64,000 nt of DNA from Bartonella sp. AU18XJBT (GCF_028618595.1 NZ_JAQITE010000005.1:1-64000); one strand, 5' to 3'. Numbered from the stretch's first letter, positions 49,723-61,011 are shown. Numbers and translations are program-made. Notes: generated from the letters alone by a model not told the origin.

Positions 49723-50739
49723 TTGAGTGCAGCTATCAAACCAGAACAAATAAGAAATAATCAAATTTCTCTTCAATCTCTTGTCAATCTTACTCAAAAA
49801 GATATGGAGCGCGTAAATCAATTTATTCTCTCTATGGCCAAATCAGAGGTTGAGATGATTCCTGAAATTTCTAACCATCTTATTTCATCAGGTGGAAAGC
49901 GATTACGCCCAATGATTACGCTCGCTTCTGCTCATATGTTCGGTTATCAAAGTGACGGGCATATAAAACTCGCAACAGCTGTTGAATTTATGCATACAGC
50001 AACATTACTACACGATGATGTGATTGACGAAAGTAATTTACGACGTGGCAAATCTACAGCACGGATGATTTGGGGAAATCAAGCAAGTGTACTTGTTGGT
50101 GATTTTCTGTTGGGGCAAGCTTTTAAAATGATGGTTGATGTCGGTTCCATAGAAGCGCTCTCTGTCCTAGCGAATGCTGCTGCAATTATTGCTGAAGGAG
50201 AAGTTATGCAACTTTCTGCTGCAAAAAATATCAAAACCAGCCCTTCAGACTATCTCAAAATCATCAATGCAAAAACAGCTGCACTTTTTTCAGCGGCTGC
50301 TGAAGTAGGACCGATTGTTGCTGGCTATGGACATAAAGAGCGCTCTTCATTACGTAAATATGGGTCATCTTTAGGTTTAGCTTTCCAATTGATTGATGAC
50401 GCACTTGACTATAGCGGTAGTGCTCAAAACTTAGGAAAAAATATAGGGGATGATTTTAGAGAAGGAAAAATAACAATGCCTGTTATTATCGCATATGAAC
50501 GTGGGAATATAGTAGAAAAAAAATTCTGGAAACAAGCACTTGAAGATGGCAATAACAATAATGAAGCCTTCGCATACGCTCAACACTTAATAGAAAAGTA
50601 CGATAGTATCACAGATACAATAGAACAAGCACGTATCTATGGAAAACATGCAATTGATTCTCTTGTTCCCATGAACAAAAACCTTGCTTACAATGCTCTC
50701 GTTGAGACTGTTGAATTTTGTATTGCGCGTGTAAACTGA
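49723..50739 (+). CDS. ispB: Long-chain polyprenyl diphosphate synthase
   Basis: Elongates farnesyl diphosphate to the C40-C50 tail of ubiquinone, the donor for UbiA. Both aspartate-rich motifs are present: LLHDDVIDESNLRRGKS near residue 89 and QLIDDALDYSG near 222. ISSGGKRLRPMITL near 54 is the usual first block. I choose TTG 49723, eight bases after AGGAG, giving 338 residues; the frame runs back to 49639 without conservation. Chain length (octa- or decaprenyl) is not decidable here. Confidence 0.94.
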   Translation: MSAAIKPEQIRNNQISLQSLVNLTQKDMERVNQFILSMAKSEVEMIPEISNHLISSGGKRLRPMITLASAHMFGYQSDGHIKLATAVEFMHTATLLHDDVIDESNLRRGKSTARMIWGNQASVLVGDFLLGQAFKMMVDVGSIEALSVLANAAAIIAEGEVMQLSAAKNIKTSPSDYLKIINAKTAALFSAAAEVGPIVAGYGHKERSSLRKYGSSLGLAFQLIDDALDYSGSAQNLGKNIGDDFREGKITMPVIIAYERGNIVEKKFWKQALEDGNNNNEAFAYAQHLIEKYDSITDTIEQARIYGKHAIDSLVPMNKNLAYNALVETVEFCIARVN

Positions 50740-50833
50740 ATTCTTTGCAAGAATAGCAGTATTTCTCAACAACGTAATGAGATTGATCTATAAACAACAC
50801 CATCGATTGATTATCTTGAAAAGGATTAGCCCC

Positions 50834-52528
50834 ATGTGCTCTGCAACGATATCCCGAATTTTTACCCTCTTGATCGTGGGTATCATGCTGATGCCATACC
50901 CCACCTACAGTAAAATAAGTGCAGCAACTCATACAAGCTCATTTACAGGTGCTTATTTAGCTGGAAGAGTTGCAAATCATGAAAATAAAACAGAACTTGC
51001 TATCAATTACTTTAAACAAGCGCTCGTTTATCAACCTGATAACATTGAAACACAAAAAGAGCTCCTTGAAGCTATGCTCTCGGTCGGAAACTTTAAAGAA
51101 GCTGTCCAACAAGCCCAAAAACTCAAAGAGCAAGATGTTATAACTCCCTTTGTTTCCTTAACTTTGTCAGTAGAAAGTCTCATCAAAAAAGACTATAAGA
51201 ATGCCAATTTTCTTCTGAAATCAAAAGAGCCTCCAACATCCAATAATCCAATACCGGAACTCATTGGTGCTTGGATTAAATTTGGATCTGGACAAAAGTC
51301 TCAGGCAATCGCTGATCTTAAGAAACTCAAAGGTCCTGTTTGGTATGACCTTTTTATATATTATCATCTAGCACTTATGAGCGATCTTGCAGAACAGCCA
51401 AAGGATGCAAAAAAATATTTCATTAAAGCACTTAGTAACAAACAGGGGACTCTTATCGCTCCTAATACCTATGAACGTATTATCATAGCCTATGCCTCAT
51501 TCCAATTGCGCCATAATATGCGCAACCAAGCTCTTCAAACAATCCAACATGGCGAACAAATGTTGTCGGGTCGAGAAGTCTTTAAAAACTTTCGAGACAA
51601 AATTGAAAAGAATGCTTTCTTAGAGAGAGTTATTAAAACTCCTCAACAAGGAGCAGCCGAGGTATTATATAATTTTGGAACAGCCCTCAACCACAAAAAC
51701 TCAGGGCGAATTGCACGTATTTTTAAGCAATTATCTTTCGCCTTATACCCTCAAAATGACGCAACACTGTTTCAGCTCGCACACATTTCTGCTAAATTGA
51801 ATGATCCTCATCAAGCAATTAAACTTTATCGCGCTTTATCCCCTAAATCTCCTTATTATAGAGATGGACAACTTCATCTTGCATTCCTTCTTGCCAATAA
51901 CAACAATTACAAAGAAGCAATAAAATTACTCACATTGTTAAATAAAAAATTTCCTAATGATCGTAATATTTTGATAACACTCGTTGCTTTTTATATGCAG
52001 GACAATAAATTTCTTGAGGCCATTAAAACTCTAGACACCGCTATTACAAAGATAAAAAACTTTCAGCAAGATGATTGGAAACTCTTTTATCAGCGTGGTA
52101 TTGCTTTTGAACGTTTAAAGCAATGGCCAAGGGCAGAAACTGACTTGCGAAAATCACTTGAATTTTTCCCAAACCAACCGCAGGTTCTTAATTATCTAGC
52201 CTATTCCCTTGTGGAACGTGGTGAGAAGCTTGAAGAATCGCTCCGTATGCTGCAAAAAGCTTCTGCTTTGCAAGCTCACAACAGTCATATTCTCGATTCT
52301 TTAGGGTGGGCTTATTATAAACTAAAAGAATATAATAAAGCAGTGCAAATATTAGAAAATGCTGTCAGATTACAACCTGAGGACCCAACACTGAATGATC
52401 ATTTAGGGGATGCCTATTGGAAAGTTGGACGTAAACGTGAAGCAATATTTCAATGGAACCACGCAATTGATGGAAAACCAGAAAATTCTGAACAAATTCA
52501 AGAAAAGTTGAAATTTGGTTTGCAATAA
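50834..52528 (+). CDS. Exported tetratricopeptide-repeat protein
   Basis: A 564-residue protein with a signal peptide (ISRIFTLLIVGIMLMPYPTYS) followed by about ten helix-pair repeats. Clear TPR units include AGRVANHENKTELAINYFKQ near 38, then DDWKLFYQRGIAFERLKQWP near 413 and SLGWAYYKLKEYNKAVQILE near 490. Such periplasmic or membrane-bound TPR proteins assemble complexes; the specific partner is unknown. ATG 50834 is favoured because AAGGATT stands just before it. It lies between ispB and glyQ, as in other Rhizobiales. Confidence 0.88.
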   Translation: MCSATISRIFTLLIVGIMLMPYPTYSKISAATHTSSFTGAYLAGRVANHENKTELAINYFKQALVYQPDNIETQKELLEAMLSVGNFKEAVQQAQKLKEQDVITPFVSLTLSVESLIKKDYKNANFLLKSKEPPTSNNPIPELIGAWIKFGSGQKSQAIADLKKLKGPVWYDLFIYYHLALMSDLAEQPKDAKKYFIKALSNKQGTLIAPNTYERIIIAYASFQLRHNMRNQALQTIQHGEQMLSGREVFKNFRDKIEKNAFLERVIKTPQQGAAEVLYNFGTALNHKNSGRIARIFKQLSFALYPQNDATLFQLAHISAKLNDPHQAIKLYRALSPKSPYYRDGQLHLAFLLANNNNYKEAIKLLTLLNKKFPNDRNILITLVAFYMQDNKFLEAIKTLDTAITKIKNFQQDDWKLFYQRGIAFERLKQWPRAETDLRKSLEFFPNQPQVLNYLAYSLVERGEKLEESLRMLQKASALQAHNSHILDSLGWAYYKLKEYNKAVQILENAVRLQPEDPTLNDHLGDAYWKVGRKREAIFQWNHAIDGKPENSEQIQEKLKFGLQ

Positions 52529-52623
52529 ACGATGCTTAACCATAAACCACATGAAATAATAAATAGAGAAACTAAAATTACTTTGTTTTTTTTGTTTAGT
52601 TCAATATAAAGAGTATAAAAAGC

Positions 52624-53565
52624 GTGAAACTGCCTGAACATCTTAACCCTAAACGTTCTTTTCAGGGACTAATTTTGACTTTGCAAAATTATTGGGCACA
52701 CTATGGATGTGCAATTTTGCAACCTTACGATATGGAAGTTGGAGCTGGGACTTTTCATCCAGCAACAACATTACGCTCTCTAGGTCCACGTCCTTGGAAA
52801 GTTGCTTATGTCCAACCCTCTCGACGTCCAACAGATGGCCGATATGGTAAGAATCCAAATCGTTTGCAACACTATTATCAATTCCAAGTGCTTCTCAAAC
52901 CCTCTCCGCTCAATCTACAAGAACTTTATATAAAGTCGCTACAAGCTATCGGGCTTGATACAAAACTGCATGATATTCGCTTTGTTGAAGATGATTGGGA
53001 AAGTCCCACCCTTGGTGCTTGGGGGCTTGGATGGGAATGCTGGTGCGATGGGATGGAAGTCTCTCAATTTACCTATTTTCAACAAGTTTGCGGCATTGAA
53101 TGTGCTCCAGTTTCAGGGGAGCTTACATACGGTCTTGAGCGTCTAGCGATGTATATCCAAGGGGTTGATAACGTCTATGACCTTAACTTTAATGGTTTGG
53201 AGGGAGAAAACAAAATAAGTTATAGAGATATTTTTTTACAGGCAGAACAGGAATACTCATATTACAATTTCGAATTTGCTGATACAAAATTGCTCCATCA
53301 GCACTTTATCGATGCAGAACGCGAATGCAGCGCACTTCTTGATGCTGGAAAACAAAATAAAGAAAATGTATTCCATCGCTGTGTTTTTCCTGCCTATGAT
53401 CAATGTATTAAAGCGAGCCATATCTTTAATCTTTTGCAAGCACGTGGCGTGATTTCTGTAACCGAACGACAAAATTACATTCTTCGCGTTCGTGATCTCG
53501 CGCGCCGTTGTGGGGAAGCCTTCTTACTCACAGAAGCTGGACAAATATACACTGGAGAAGCCTAA
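52624..53565 (+). CDS. glyQ: Glycyl-tRNA synthetase alpha subunit
   Basis: The catalytic subunit of the bacterial alpha2beta2 glycyl-tRNA synthetase. The 313 residues start with [18 protein letters not shown] and carry [20 protein letters not shown] near 38, a class II motif region, and [19 protein letters not shown] near 138. Start is GTG. The glyS ATG overlaps its stop by one base (TAATG), so the two subunits are made in step. Confidence 0.97.
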   Translation: MKLPEHLNPKRSFQGLILTLQNYWAHYGCAILQPYDMEVGAGTFHPATTLRSLGPRPWKVAYVQPSRRPTDGRYGKNPNRLQHYYQFQVLLKPSPLNLQELYIKSLQAIGLDTKLHDIRFVEDDWESPTLGAWGLGWECWCDGMEVSQFTYFQQVCGIECAPVSGELTYGLERLAMYIQGVDNVYDLNFNGLEGENKISYRDIFLQAEQEYSYYNFEFADTKLLHQHFIDAERECSALLDAGKQNKENVFHRCVFPAYDQCIKASHIFNLLQARGVISVTERQNYILRVRDLARRCGEAFLLTEAGQIYTGEA

Positions 53566-55787
53566 TGTCTGATCTTCTTCTTGAACTTTTCAGTGAAGAA
53601 ATCCCCGCACGTATGCAACGAAAAGCTGCTGCTGATCTTAAAAAATCTGTTACAGATCAACTTGTGAATGCTGGATTGATCTATGAAGCTGCTCGTGAAT
53701 ATTGGACACCTCGTCGGCTAACATTGGACATACGCAGACTTTCTACACGCTCAAAAGATATCCATGAAGAACGCAAAGGTCCTAGTATAAAATCACCACA
53801 GCATGTAATTGATGGTTTTCTACGTGCAACAGGATTAAACGATATTTCTGAAGCACATATTGGGCATGATGATAAAAAAGGTCATTTTTATATTGCTAAA
53901 ATTGTTAAAAAAGGTCGAGCTGCAGAAGAAATTATTGCCGATATTTTACCGAATATTATCCGAAACTTTCCGTGGACGAAATCTATGCGTTGGGGAAAGG
54001 ATTCAGCACAAAATGGTGCTCTGAAGTGGATTCGACCTTTACAAAATATTCTTTGCATCTTCGGACCAGAAATTGGTGAAACACATGTTATTCCGTTTAC
54101 AATTGGTTCTCTTAAAAGCAATAATTTAACTTATGGTCATCGTTTCTTAAGTGATGGAAAGCCATTTCGAGTGCGTCGCTTTGATGATTATGTTACTCAA
54201 CTTGAAACCCATAAAGTCATTCTGGATGCCGAGAGACGAAAGAATATTATTTTAGCTGATGCCCAAAATCTCTGCTTTGCCAACGGGTTAGAACTGGTTC
54301 AAGACAATTCCCTCCTAGAAGAAGTTGCTGGTCTTGTTGAATGGCCTGTTATTCTGATGGGTGATTTTGACAAATCATTCCTTGATATTCCTCCAGAAAT
54401 TATTCGCTTGACCATTCGAGCCAATCAAAAATGTTTTGTCACCCGTAAACAAGGAGAAAAAGTAAAACTTTCTCATCATTTTATTCTCGTTTCTAATATT
54501 CTTGCAAATGATGAAGGCAAAGAAATTTCAAAAGGAAATAGTAAGGTTGTCCGTGCCCGTCTTTCTGATGCACTTTATTTTTGGCAAACCGATCAGCGTG
54601 ATTTGCCTGATATTCAACAATTGGAATCTTCTATAAAAAAATTTGAACTTGATATAAAAAAACCTCTCGATCAAAGAATGGCGCGACTTGATCATTTGAA
54701 TGTAACTTTTCATGCTAAATTAGGTACGCAAGGTGCAAGAGTAGAACGCATTGCTACACTCGCACAAGAAATTGCACCTTTGATACAAACAGATCCTCTT
54801 TTAGCAAAACGTGCAGCCATCCTTGCAAAAGCTGATTTGCAAACAGAAATTGTCGGAGAATTTCCTGAACTACAAGGTGTTATGGGGCAAAAATATGCCC
54901 TTCTTCAAGGAGAAGATCCTCGCGTAGCTATAACAATCGAGGACCATTATAAACCTCAAGGACCAACAGATCGTCTTCCACAAGAACCGCTTGCTATAAC
55001 CGTTATGCTCGCTGACAAAATTGACATGCTCGTTGGCTTTTGGCTCATTAATGAAAAACCAACGGGCTCAAAAGATCCCTATGCGTTAAGACGAGCAGCA
55101 TTGGGAATTATTAGGCTTGTCCTTTCGCGAGATTGGAAAATCAATCTTATACCACTGTTTCAGTTCGCAACGAATCTTTTCTTACAACAAAAAAATAAAT
55201 ATGAAATCTCTCAAAGAGAAATTTCACAATTGCAGAATCTGCTTCCAGAAAAAACAGAATATATTTTATCAGACCTATTATCATTTTTTCATGACCGTTT
55301 GAAAATCTATCTAAAAGAGGAAGGTGCTCGTTACGATGCTCTTGAAGCCGTTTTGAATAAAGATTCTGATGATTTTTTATTGGTTGCACGTCGTGTCGAA
55401 TCCCTTATTGCTTTTATTAATACCCACGATGGAATAAACTTTGTAGCCTCTGTAAAACGTACTGCTAATATTCTTGAAAATGAATTTCAAAAAAGCACAA
55501 CAATAGCGAATGAAATTAATCCTGAGCTTTTTGTCGAGAAAGAAGAAATGCAACTCTATCACGCAATCTGTGAAGTAGAGAAAAAGGTTCTTGCGCCCAT
55601 TAATGCAACAAACTTATCATTTGCACTCAGTGTGCTAGCGCCACTTGGAAAGTTGATTGATATATTTTTTGAAAAAGTATTGGTAAATGATAAAAAACCT
55701 GATGTTCGTGCTAACCGTCTTGCTCTTCTCAAACGTACTCACATTGTTACACAATCGGTTGCAGACTTCTCAAAACTTGTCATTTAA
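53565..55787 (+). CDS. glyS: Glycyl-tRNA synthetase beta subunit
   Basis: The tRNA-binding subunit partnering glyQ. The 740 residues begin [21 protein letters not shown], the family signature. An HD-like domain (YALLQGEDPRVAITIEDHY near 443) and a C-terminal DALR-like anticodon-binding domain (about 600-740) are typical. ATG 53565 has a GGAG box within the end of glyQ. The open frame upstream (to 53508) lies within glyQ and is not used. Confidence 0.97.
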   Translation: MSDLLLELFSEEIPARMQRKAAADLKKSVTDQLVNAGLIYEAAREYWTPRRLTLDIRRLSTRSKDIHEERKGPSIKSPQHVIDGFLRATGLNDISEAHIGHDDKKGHFYIAKIVKKGRAAEEIIADILPNIIRNFPWTKSMRWGKDSAQNGALKWIRPLQNILCIFGPEIGETHVIPFTIGSLKSNNLTYGHRFLSDGKPFRVRRFDDYVTQLETHKVILDAERRKNIILADAQNLCFANGLELVQDNSLLEEVAGLVEWPVILMGDFDKSFLDIPPEIIRLTIRANQKCFVTRKQGEKVKLSHHFILVSNILANDEGKEISKGNSKVVRARLSDALYFWQTDQRDLPDIQQLESSIKKFELDIKKPLDQRMARLDHLNVTFHAKLGTQGARVERIATLAQEIAPLIQTDPLLAKRAAILAKADLQTEIVGEFPELQGVMGQKYALLQGEDPRVAITIEDHYKPQGPTDRLPQEPLAITVMLADKIDMLVGFWLINEKPTGSKDPYALRRAALGIIRLVLSRDWKINLIPLFQFATNLFLQQKNKYEISQREISQLQNLLPEKTEYILSDLLSFFHDRLKIYLKEEGARYDALEAVLNKDSDDFLLVARRVESLIAFINTHDGINFVASVKRTANILENEFQKSTTIANEINPELFVEKEEMQLYHAICEVEKKVLAPINATNLSFALSVLAPLGKLIDIFFEKVLVNDKKPDVRANRLALLKRTHIVTQSVADFSKLVI

Positions 55788-55910
55788 AATCAAAGGCGCC
55801 CTATCAACTGGTAAAAACAATGAATATAAACTTCTTTTTTATGATTTTTATTAATTAATATTAAGAAAATTATGCAACCAAGGAGGCAGTTATTTACCTC
55901 TCAAATATCA

Positions 55911-56405
55911 TTAATTAAGATATGTTTTCATTTTGACAAATGATTCTTTCTCAAGAGACTCTTTAATAAGCTCATCTGCCTTGTTAGAATCTAATTCCTT
56001 TGCAATAAGGATACGTGCTGTAGAAATTGCCAAATCAATAGCCGATGAAGAAACCATGCGTATTGCATCCGCTTCTGCTTGAGCTATTTTTTGCTCTGCC
56101 AATTTATTGCGGTTTTTTACATATTCTTCTGCTTTTGTACGAGCCTCAGCAATAATGGATTCAACTTCATGCTTTGCTGCTGCAATAATTTCTTGCGCAT
56201 CTTTTTCTGCTTCTGCATGTTTGCGTTGATATTCAGCCAATATTTCCTGTGCCTCTTCACGAAGACGCAGAGCTTCATCCAACTCATCTTTAATACGCTT
56301 CGCGCGCGCATCAAGATGGTGTATAAGCTTCTGTGGAATTTGTAAATAGACTAAAAGAGCCAAAAAAAGAACTAACCCAACAAATGCCCAAAAAGTATCA
56401 GTCAT
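55911..56405 (-). CDS. atpF: ATP synthase Fo subunit b
   Basis: A 164-residue peripheral-stalk subunit. One N-terminal membrane helix (DTFWAFVGLVLFLALLVYL) is followed by a long charged coiled coil rich in Lys, Glu and Ala. ATG 56405 follows GAGGA. It lies just after the b' gene, as in alphaproteobacteria where two different b-type subunits form a heterodimer. Confidence 0.93.
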   Translation of the reverse strand: MTDTFWAFVGLVLFLALLVYLQIPQKLIHHLDARAKRIKDELDEALRLREEAQEILAEYQRKHAEAEKDAQEIIAAAKHEVESIIAEARTKAEEYVKNRNKLAEQKIAQAEADAIRMVSSSAIDLAISTARILIAKELDSNKADELIKESLEKESFVKMKTYLN

Positions 56406-56416
56406 CTTTGTCTTCC

Positions 56417-56983
56417 TCAATAATCCGCAGTTTTAACAACTGAACGGACAGCCTCTTTGCTGATATCAACGTCAATCAATTTTTTCACAATTTCAAGGGC
56501 TACTTCTTCAGCGATAGAACCAACATTTTGCATCGCTCTATCCCGAATTTTTGCTATCTGTTTTTCAGCATCTGCGAGTTTTTTTTCTAAACTCTCTTCA
56601 ATTTCTTTCCGTTCAAGCTCTGCTTTTTCTTTTAATTCTTCACTCGCTACCTGCGCTATAGCCTGCGCTTTCAAACGCGCTTCTGCTAATTTCCGCTCAT
56701 AAGTTTCAACAACAATGTCTGCTTCCTGCTTCATGCGCATTGCCTGATCTAAATCAGACGCGATTCGATCTCGCCGTGTTTCAATAACACCACCAATACG
56801 TGGTACAATTACACGAGAGATAAAAAGATAAAAAAGTCCGAAAGAAATTGCCAACCAGAAAAAATGCGAACCAAAATGTACAAAATCAAAAGGCGGAAAC
56901 ACACGATTTGCATGCTCTGCCACCTTTTTAATATGTTCTATCGACGTTTCAGTGTTCTGTGCATAAGCGCTTGAAACAAACAT
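56417..56983 (-). CDS. atpG: ATP synthase Fo subunit b'
   Basis: The second peripheral-stalk subunit, 188 residues. It has an unusual N-terminal stretch resembling a short signal ([13 protein letters not shown]), then a membrane helix near 42-60 ([18 protein letters not shown]) and a long coiled coil with [19 protein letters not shown]. It pairs with subunit b. The b gene starts 12 bases after its stop. In many annotations the symbol atpF2 or atpX is used. Confidence 0.9.
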   Translation of the reverse strand: MFVSSAYAQNTETSIEHIKKVAEHANRVFPPFDFVHFGSHFFWLAISFGLFYLFISRVIVPRIGGVIETRRDRIASDLDQAMRMKQEADIVVETYERKLAEARLKAQAIAQVASEELKEKAELERKEIEESLEKKLADAEKQIAKIRDRAMQNVGSIAEEVALEIVKKLIDVDISKEAVRSVVKTADY

Positions 56984-57114
56984 CTTCTTTCATCCTTTAA
57001 ATAGCTTACTAAAGCCCTCTCTAACCGATGATAACTGACTGACATCTCTCTGATTAAGAGCTAAAAGGGTAAATCTTTCCTCATGCAAGAACAGATATAC
57101 CCCTTTGATGATGA

Positions 57115-57345
57115 TCAAACCCCAAAAAGAAGTAATAAAGCAATGAGCAACGAAAAAATTCCCAAAGCTTCTGTTACAGCAAAACCAAAGACGAGACGCC
57201 CAAACTGACTATCTGCTGCTGATGGATTTCGTAATGCACCAGAAAGATAGCTACCAAAAATATTACCAAGCCCTAAAGCTGTTCCAGCCATACCAAAGCA
57301 AGCAAGTCCAGCGCCAATATATTTTGCTGCAAGCACCATTTCCAT
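57115..57345 (-). CDS. atpE: ATP synthase Fo subunit c
   Basis: The 76-residue proteolipid forming the rotor ring. Two membrane helices are linked by the RNPSA polar loop (SGALRNPSAADS near 34-45). The proton-carrying carboxylate is Glu in FAVTEALGIFSLLIALLL near 58. ATG has a GGAG box seven bases upstream. A 131-base gap separates it from b'. Confidence 0.96.
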   Translation of the reverse strand: MEMVLAAKYIGAGLACFGMAGTALGLGNIFGSYLSGALRNPSAADSQFGRLVFGFAVTEALGIFSLLIALLLLFGV

Positions 57346-57399
57346 GTTATTCTCCTTTAAAGCGAAATTGCATTATTCGACGGAAAACCGCCAGTTCTA

Positions 57400-58185
57400 T
57401 TAATGTCCTGGGTGAATTGCATCATTAAGATACATACAAGTTAAAACCGTAAAGACGTAAGCCTGAAGAAATGCGACCAAAAATTCAAGAGCAGTAATCG
57501 CTACAGTCATAATAAGCGGTAAAACCGCACCACCCACACCTACGAGTCCCACCCCAATCATTGAAACAACAAACCCAGAAAATACTTTAAGCGTAATATG
57601 ACCAGCAAGCATATTCGCAAAAAGACGAAGAGAAAGGCTAATTGGACGAGAGAGAAAAGAAATAACCTCAATCATTGTCACCAGAGGCAAAACCACAACA
57701 GGAACCCCACTGGGAACGAACAGTTTCAAAAAACTGACCCCATGCTTATAAAAGCCATAACCAATCACTGTCAAAATTACCACCATTGCTAACGAAAACG
57801 TGATCATGATCTGAGATGTAACCGTATAAAAATAAGGAAAAAGACCAATAAAGTTAGCAACCAAAATAAAAGTAAACAGAGAAAAAACTAAAGGAAAAAA
57901 CTGCATTCCCTGTACACCAGATGATTCCCGCAGAGTCGATGCTACAAACTCATATGCCATTTCCGAAAGAGACTGCATCCGCGTTGGAACCAATCCACGA
58001 CTTGATGATGAAATGAAGAGAAAAATAGAAGTTATAACAACCGTGAGAACTGTGAACAATGATACATTTGTAAACGATAAATCCATATTTCCTATGGAAA
58101 TCTTAATCAGCCTTGAAATCTCAAACTGATGAATAGGATCTGGAGCGTGCGCTGTCACTTCAACCTCATTTATCGGACCTCTCAT
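57400..58185 (-). CDS. atpB: ATP synthase Fo subunit a
   Basis: The 261-residue stator channel subunit with five to six membrane helices. The essential Arg lies in [18 protein letters not shown] near residue 192, and polar residues of the proton half-channels are in the last helices ([21 protein letters not shown]). It begins inside the end of atpI (overlap of 20 bases), with an AAGGGCCC box. Confidence 0.96.
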   Translation of the reverse strand: MRGPINEVEVTAHAPDPIHQFEISRLIKISIGNMDLSFTNVSLFTVLTVVITSIFLFISSSSRGLVPTRMQSLSEMAYEFVASTLRESSGVQGMQFFPLVFSLFTFILVANFIGLFPYFYTVTSQIMITFSLAMVVILTVIGYGFYKHGVSFLKLFVPSGVPVVVLPLVTMIEVISFLSRPISLSLRLFANMLAGHITLKVFSGFVVSMIGVGLVGVGGAVLPLIMTVAITALEFLVAFLQAYVFTVLTCMYLNDAIHPGH

Positions 58186-58603
58186 TGGGCCCTTTATCTT
58201 GTTTGTCTTGGCGCAATACGCCTTTTTTTCCTAATTGACTGGAGGGAACATACCCCACAGACCGAAGAATACTCACTATACCAGCAGCAAATCCAAAGAA
58301 GAGAAAAAATACCAATCCCCAAGGATACGAACCTGCTAACTTGTCAAACCCCAACCCCAAAACAACACCAACTATAACACTCGCCAGAAACTCACTGGAA
58401 AGCTTAATTGCATCTGCCATCCTTCCTTGTGATTTTTCCCGCTTATTCTTATTCTCTCGTTTCTTTAATGCCTGCTTGCGCACTAAAGCTACGCTTAAGT
58501 TCCTACTACGACATTCCAAATCCTCTGAATGAAGACAGTCTCCTTGCTTCTCCTCTTCAGCCTCCTTCCGGCTTATAACGGGTTTCTCGCCCATCGCCAT
58601 CAT
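58166..58603 (-). CDS. atpI: AtpI-family ATP synthase assembly protein
   Basis: A 145-residue protein encoded first in the Fo operon. A charged N-terminal half (about 1-75) precedes two membrane helices ([18 protein letters not shown] and [19 protein letters not shown]), the AtpI/AtpZ pattern thought to assist c-ring assembly or Mg uptake. Three ATGs (58603, 58600, 58594) follow AAGGAG; 58600 has the best spacing. Overlap with atpB implies coupling. Confidence 0.85.
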   Translation of the reverse strand: MMAMGEKPVISRKEAEEEKQGDCLHSEDLECRSRNLSVALVRKQALKKRENKNKREKSQGRMADAIKLSSEFLASVIVGVVLGLGFDKLAGSYPWGLVFFLFFGFAAGIVSILRSVGYVPSSQLGKKGVLRQDKQDKGPNERSDK

Positions 58604-58854
58604 TGGCTCCTTAATTAAAAAGAAAAGCAAGAATGCATTTCATAAAACCGTGTGCATCATATTGTTCTCAAATTTATTCGTCAAGATACTAAAAGAAATC
58701 TATAACAAATTATCATATAAATTTTATTGCAGAAATAACGTATTTTTCAATTTACATACTCTCTTAAAAAGATATTCTGAGAACCTAAACCGATTTCACG
58801 ACAGCACCCGTGAATGTATAATGAAAAGTTTCCGTATAATATAAAACTTATAGA

Positions 58855-58990
58855 ATAATCATTTTTACGCTTAACAAGAGGTGTAAACTGATACCATCTT
58901 ATTTTCCAGCTCCCAATGCTATATCAATCCTAGCTTTGAAAGAGAACATAGAAAGCTAAAAAACAGTGTGAGAGCGTTGGTTTTCTTCTT
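58855..58990 (-). pseudogene. Relic H of integrase 5' end
   Basis: Minus-strand reading gives agctttctatgttctctttc (against ggctcttatgaaccgtctta), atagcattgggagctggaaa, aagatggtatcagtttacac and tcttgttaagcgtaaaaatg, matching the start and the NDGAGLLLHKRK block of the intact integrase. An in-frame TAA follows the GAGK codons. The leader is poorly preserved. Confidence 0.65.
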
Positions 58991-59329
58991 TTATTCAAAT
59001 AAACTTGCACTTTTTATTTTATGAAAATAATAATTAATGGTTTCTATATCCTGTTCGCAAAGTATCTTATATTATGCCATTACAGGCCCCATCACTCAAT
59101 AAGCTTGAGGATATTAAGAGAGCTTTCTTTAAATATGAGATATTAATAAATCTAAAATTTCAAATAGATCAAGCCAATAGAACACAATAAAATTTAAATA
59201 CGATCGCCATAACACTTTATACAATTTTAATCCACTTTTGTGAATTTCGCCCTTTACAATTGAATATCAGTAGATTCAGCAAATATTTTTGCTTTTTATT
59301 TAGACAAACTATTGTAAGCAAAAGCGCTT

Positions 59330-59575
59330 ACATAACCTTTATTTTTATGAAACGATAATTTAATGCTTCTTTTCAAACGAGCATCATCATTATATTCCCC
59401 TACCCTCATATTGCATCTATTCTTGCATTTAAGTAACCCATTAAGAGGATTATGTACTCTTTCTTAAATACTCCCTATCAAACTCTTCTCATAACATGTA
59501 AATAAATGATCTTTATCAAAATGAGAGAGCTCTATTCAATAACGCTCATAGTAAATGATTATCAATAAAATTTAA
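59330..59575 (-). pseudogene. Relic I of integrase leader and 5' end
   Basis: Minus-strand reading shows attgataatcatttactatg, gttattgaatagagctctct, catgttatgagaagagtttg, agaaagagtacataatcctc, gcaagaatagatgcaatatg and ggggaatataatgatgatgc, in the order of the intact integrase leader and start at 40280-40530, with a deletion around the GAATCAACT segment. It ends only a few bases beyond the der stop. Confidence 0.65.
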
Positions 59576-59582
59576 AAAGTTA

Positions 59583-61007
59583 TCATTTCTTCTTGGAACG
59601 TGTCGCAAAAGGATTATCAGAGGCTCGCAATGATATGCGAAGGGGTATACCAGACATATCAAATGTTTCACGTAACCCATTGATAAGATAGCGCAAATAC
59701 GACTGGGGCATACTTTTGGGGCGCGAGCAAGAAATCATAAATCCAGGCGGACGTGTCTTAACCTGTGTGATGTATTTAACCTTAAGTCGACGGCCAGAAA
59801 CCGCAGGAGGCGGATGATGTGCCACAACAGTTCCAAGCCATTGGTTCAATTTAGCCGTTGAAATGCGACGATTCCACACACGGTGCATCATCATGACATT
59901 TTCCATCAATTTATCAATTCCTTGACCATATTGTCCTGATAAAGGAACAGCTCTCAAACCACGAACTTGAGGAAGAAATCGCGCACATTTTTCATGCAAA
60001 TCAATCAATGTGATCTGACTGTTTTCAATAAGGTCCCACTTATTGAAAGCAATAATGGGAACACGCCCTTCACGAATCACAAGATCAGCAATTTGTAAAT
60101 CCTGCTTTTCAAAAGGTATCGTTGCATCAAAAACAATGACTACCACTTCTGCAAAACGAATAGCACGCAAAGTATCTGCAACAGATAGTTTTTCTAATTT
60201 TTCTTGAATTTTTGATTTTCGACGTAAACCTGCAGTATCAAAAAGTTTAATATGACGACCACACCATTCCCAATCTACAGAAATAGAATCACGCGTGAGT
60301 CCTGCCTCTGGTCCTGTTAACAAGCGCTCTTGTTTCAACATACTATTGATAAGGGTGGATTTTCCTGTATTGGGACGCCCCGCAATTGCAATCCTAATGG
60401 GTTTACTTTCATCGTAAATAAGCTCCTCTTCCGCCAAATCGTTTACATCATCACCAACAGATGCAAGCTGTATCGTAATATCTTCTTCTTTATTATTGCC
60501 CAAAGCATGCTCTGACCCAACAGCATCTATAATTGCATCACGCAGATCACTAAATCCCAAACCATGTTCAGCCGATATCGGGCAAGGCTCCCCCAAACCT
60601 AATGACCACGCCTCATACTCTCCTCCTGTTGCCGCTCTTGACTCAGATTTATTGGCAACAAGCACAATTGGCTTTCCTGATTTGCGAACCAATGAAGCAA
60701 AATTTAAATCACTTGGTGTTATTCCGCTCTTTGCATCAAATACAAATAAAATAAGATCAGCTTCATCAATCGCAGCTTTTGTATGAGAACGCATACGCCC
60801 CTCAAGTGTATGATCACCTGCTTCCTCCAGCCCAGCCGTATCAATCACATCAAAACGTAGATCTTGAAGTTTTGCCGCATGAATACGCCGATCACGTGTT
60901 ACACCAGGCTTATCATCAACCAAAGCCAATTTTTGCCCAACCAAACGATTAAATAATGTTGACTTCCCAACATTGGGACGACCAACGATAGCAATGGTAA
61001 GGCTCAT
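59583..61007 (-). CDS. der: Ribosome-biogenesis GTPase Der (EngA)
   Basis: A 474-residue double GTPase that assists 50S subunit maturation. The first G domain starts at [16 protein letters not shown] (residue 4) and the second at [17 protein letters not shown] (about 200). Both have DxxG switches ([19 protein letters not shown]) and NKxD motifs (NKSE, NKWD). A KH-like domain ends the protein (about 390-474). ATG 61007 lies inside the end of the preceding gene, with its AAGGAAT box. Confidence 0.97.
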   Translation of the reverse strand: MSLTIAIVGRPNVGKSTLFNRLVGQKLALVDDKPGVTRDRRIHAAKLQDLRFDVIDTAGLEEAGDHTLEGRMRSHTKAAIDEADLILFVFDAKSGITPSDLNFASLVRKSGKPIVLVANKSESRAATGGEYEAWSLGLGEPCPISAEHGLGFSDLRDAIIDAVGSEHALGNNKEEDITIQLASVGDDVNDLAEEELIYDESKPIRIAIAGRPNTGKSTLINSMLKQERLLTGPEAGLTRDSISVDWEWCGRHIKLFDTAGLRRKSKIQEKLEKLSVADTLRAIRFAEVVVIVFDATIPFEKQDLQIADLVIREGRVPIIAFNKWDLIENSQITLIDLHEKCARFLPQVRGLRAVPLSGQYGQGIDKLMENVMMMHRVWNRRISTAKLNQWLGTVVAHHPPPAVSGRRLKVKYITQVKTRPPGFMISCSRPKSMPQSYLRYLINGLRETFDMSGIPLRISLRASDNPFATRSKKK

Positions 61008-61011
61008 CAAT

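Larger units (their letters stand above)
58604..59582. other. Long spacer between Fo operon and der with two relics
   Basis: About 980 bases without an intact gene. Two integrase relics lie in the same (minus) orientation at about 58855-58990 and 59330-59575. The intervening sequence is AT-rich with nothing I can name; any Fo-operon promoter would be expected at its left end, 58610-58850. Confidence 0.55.
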
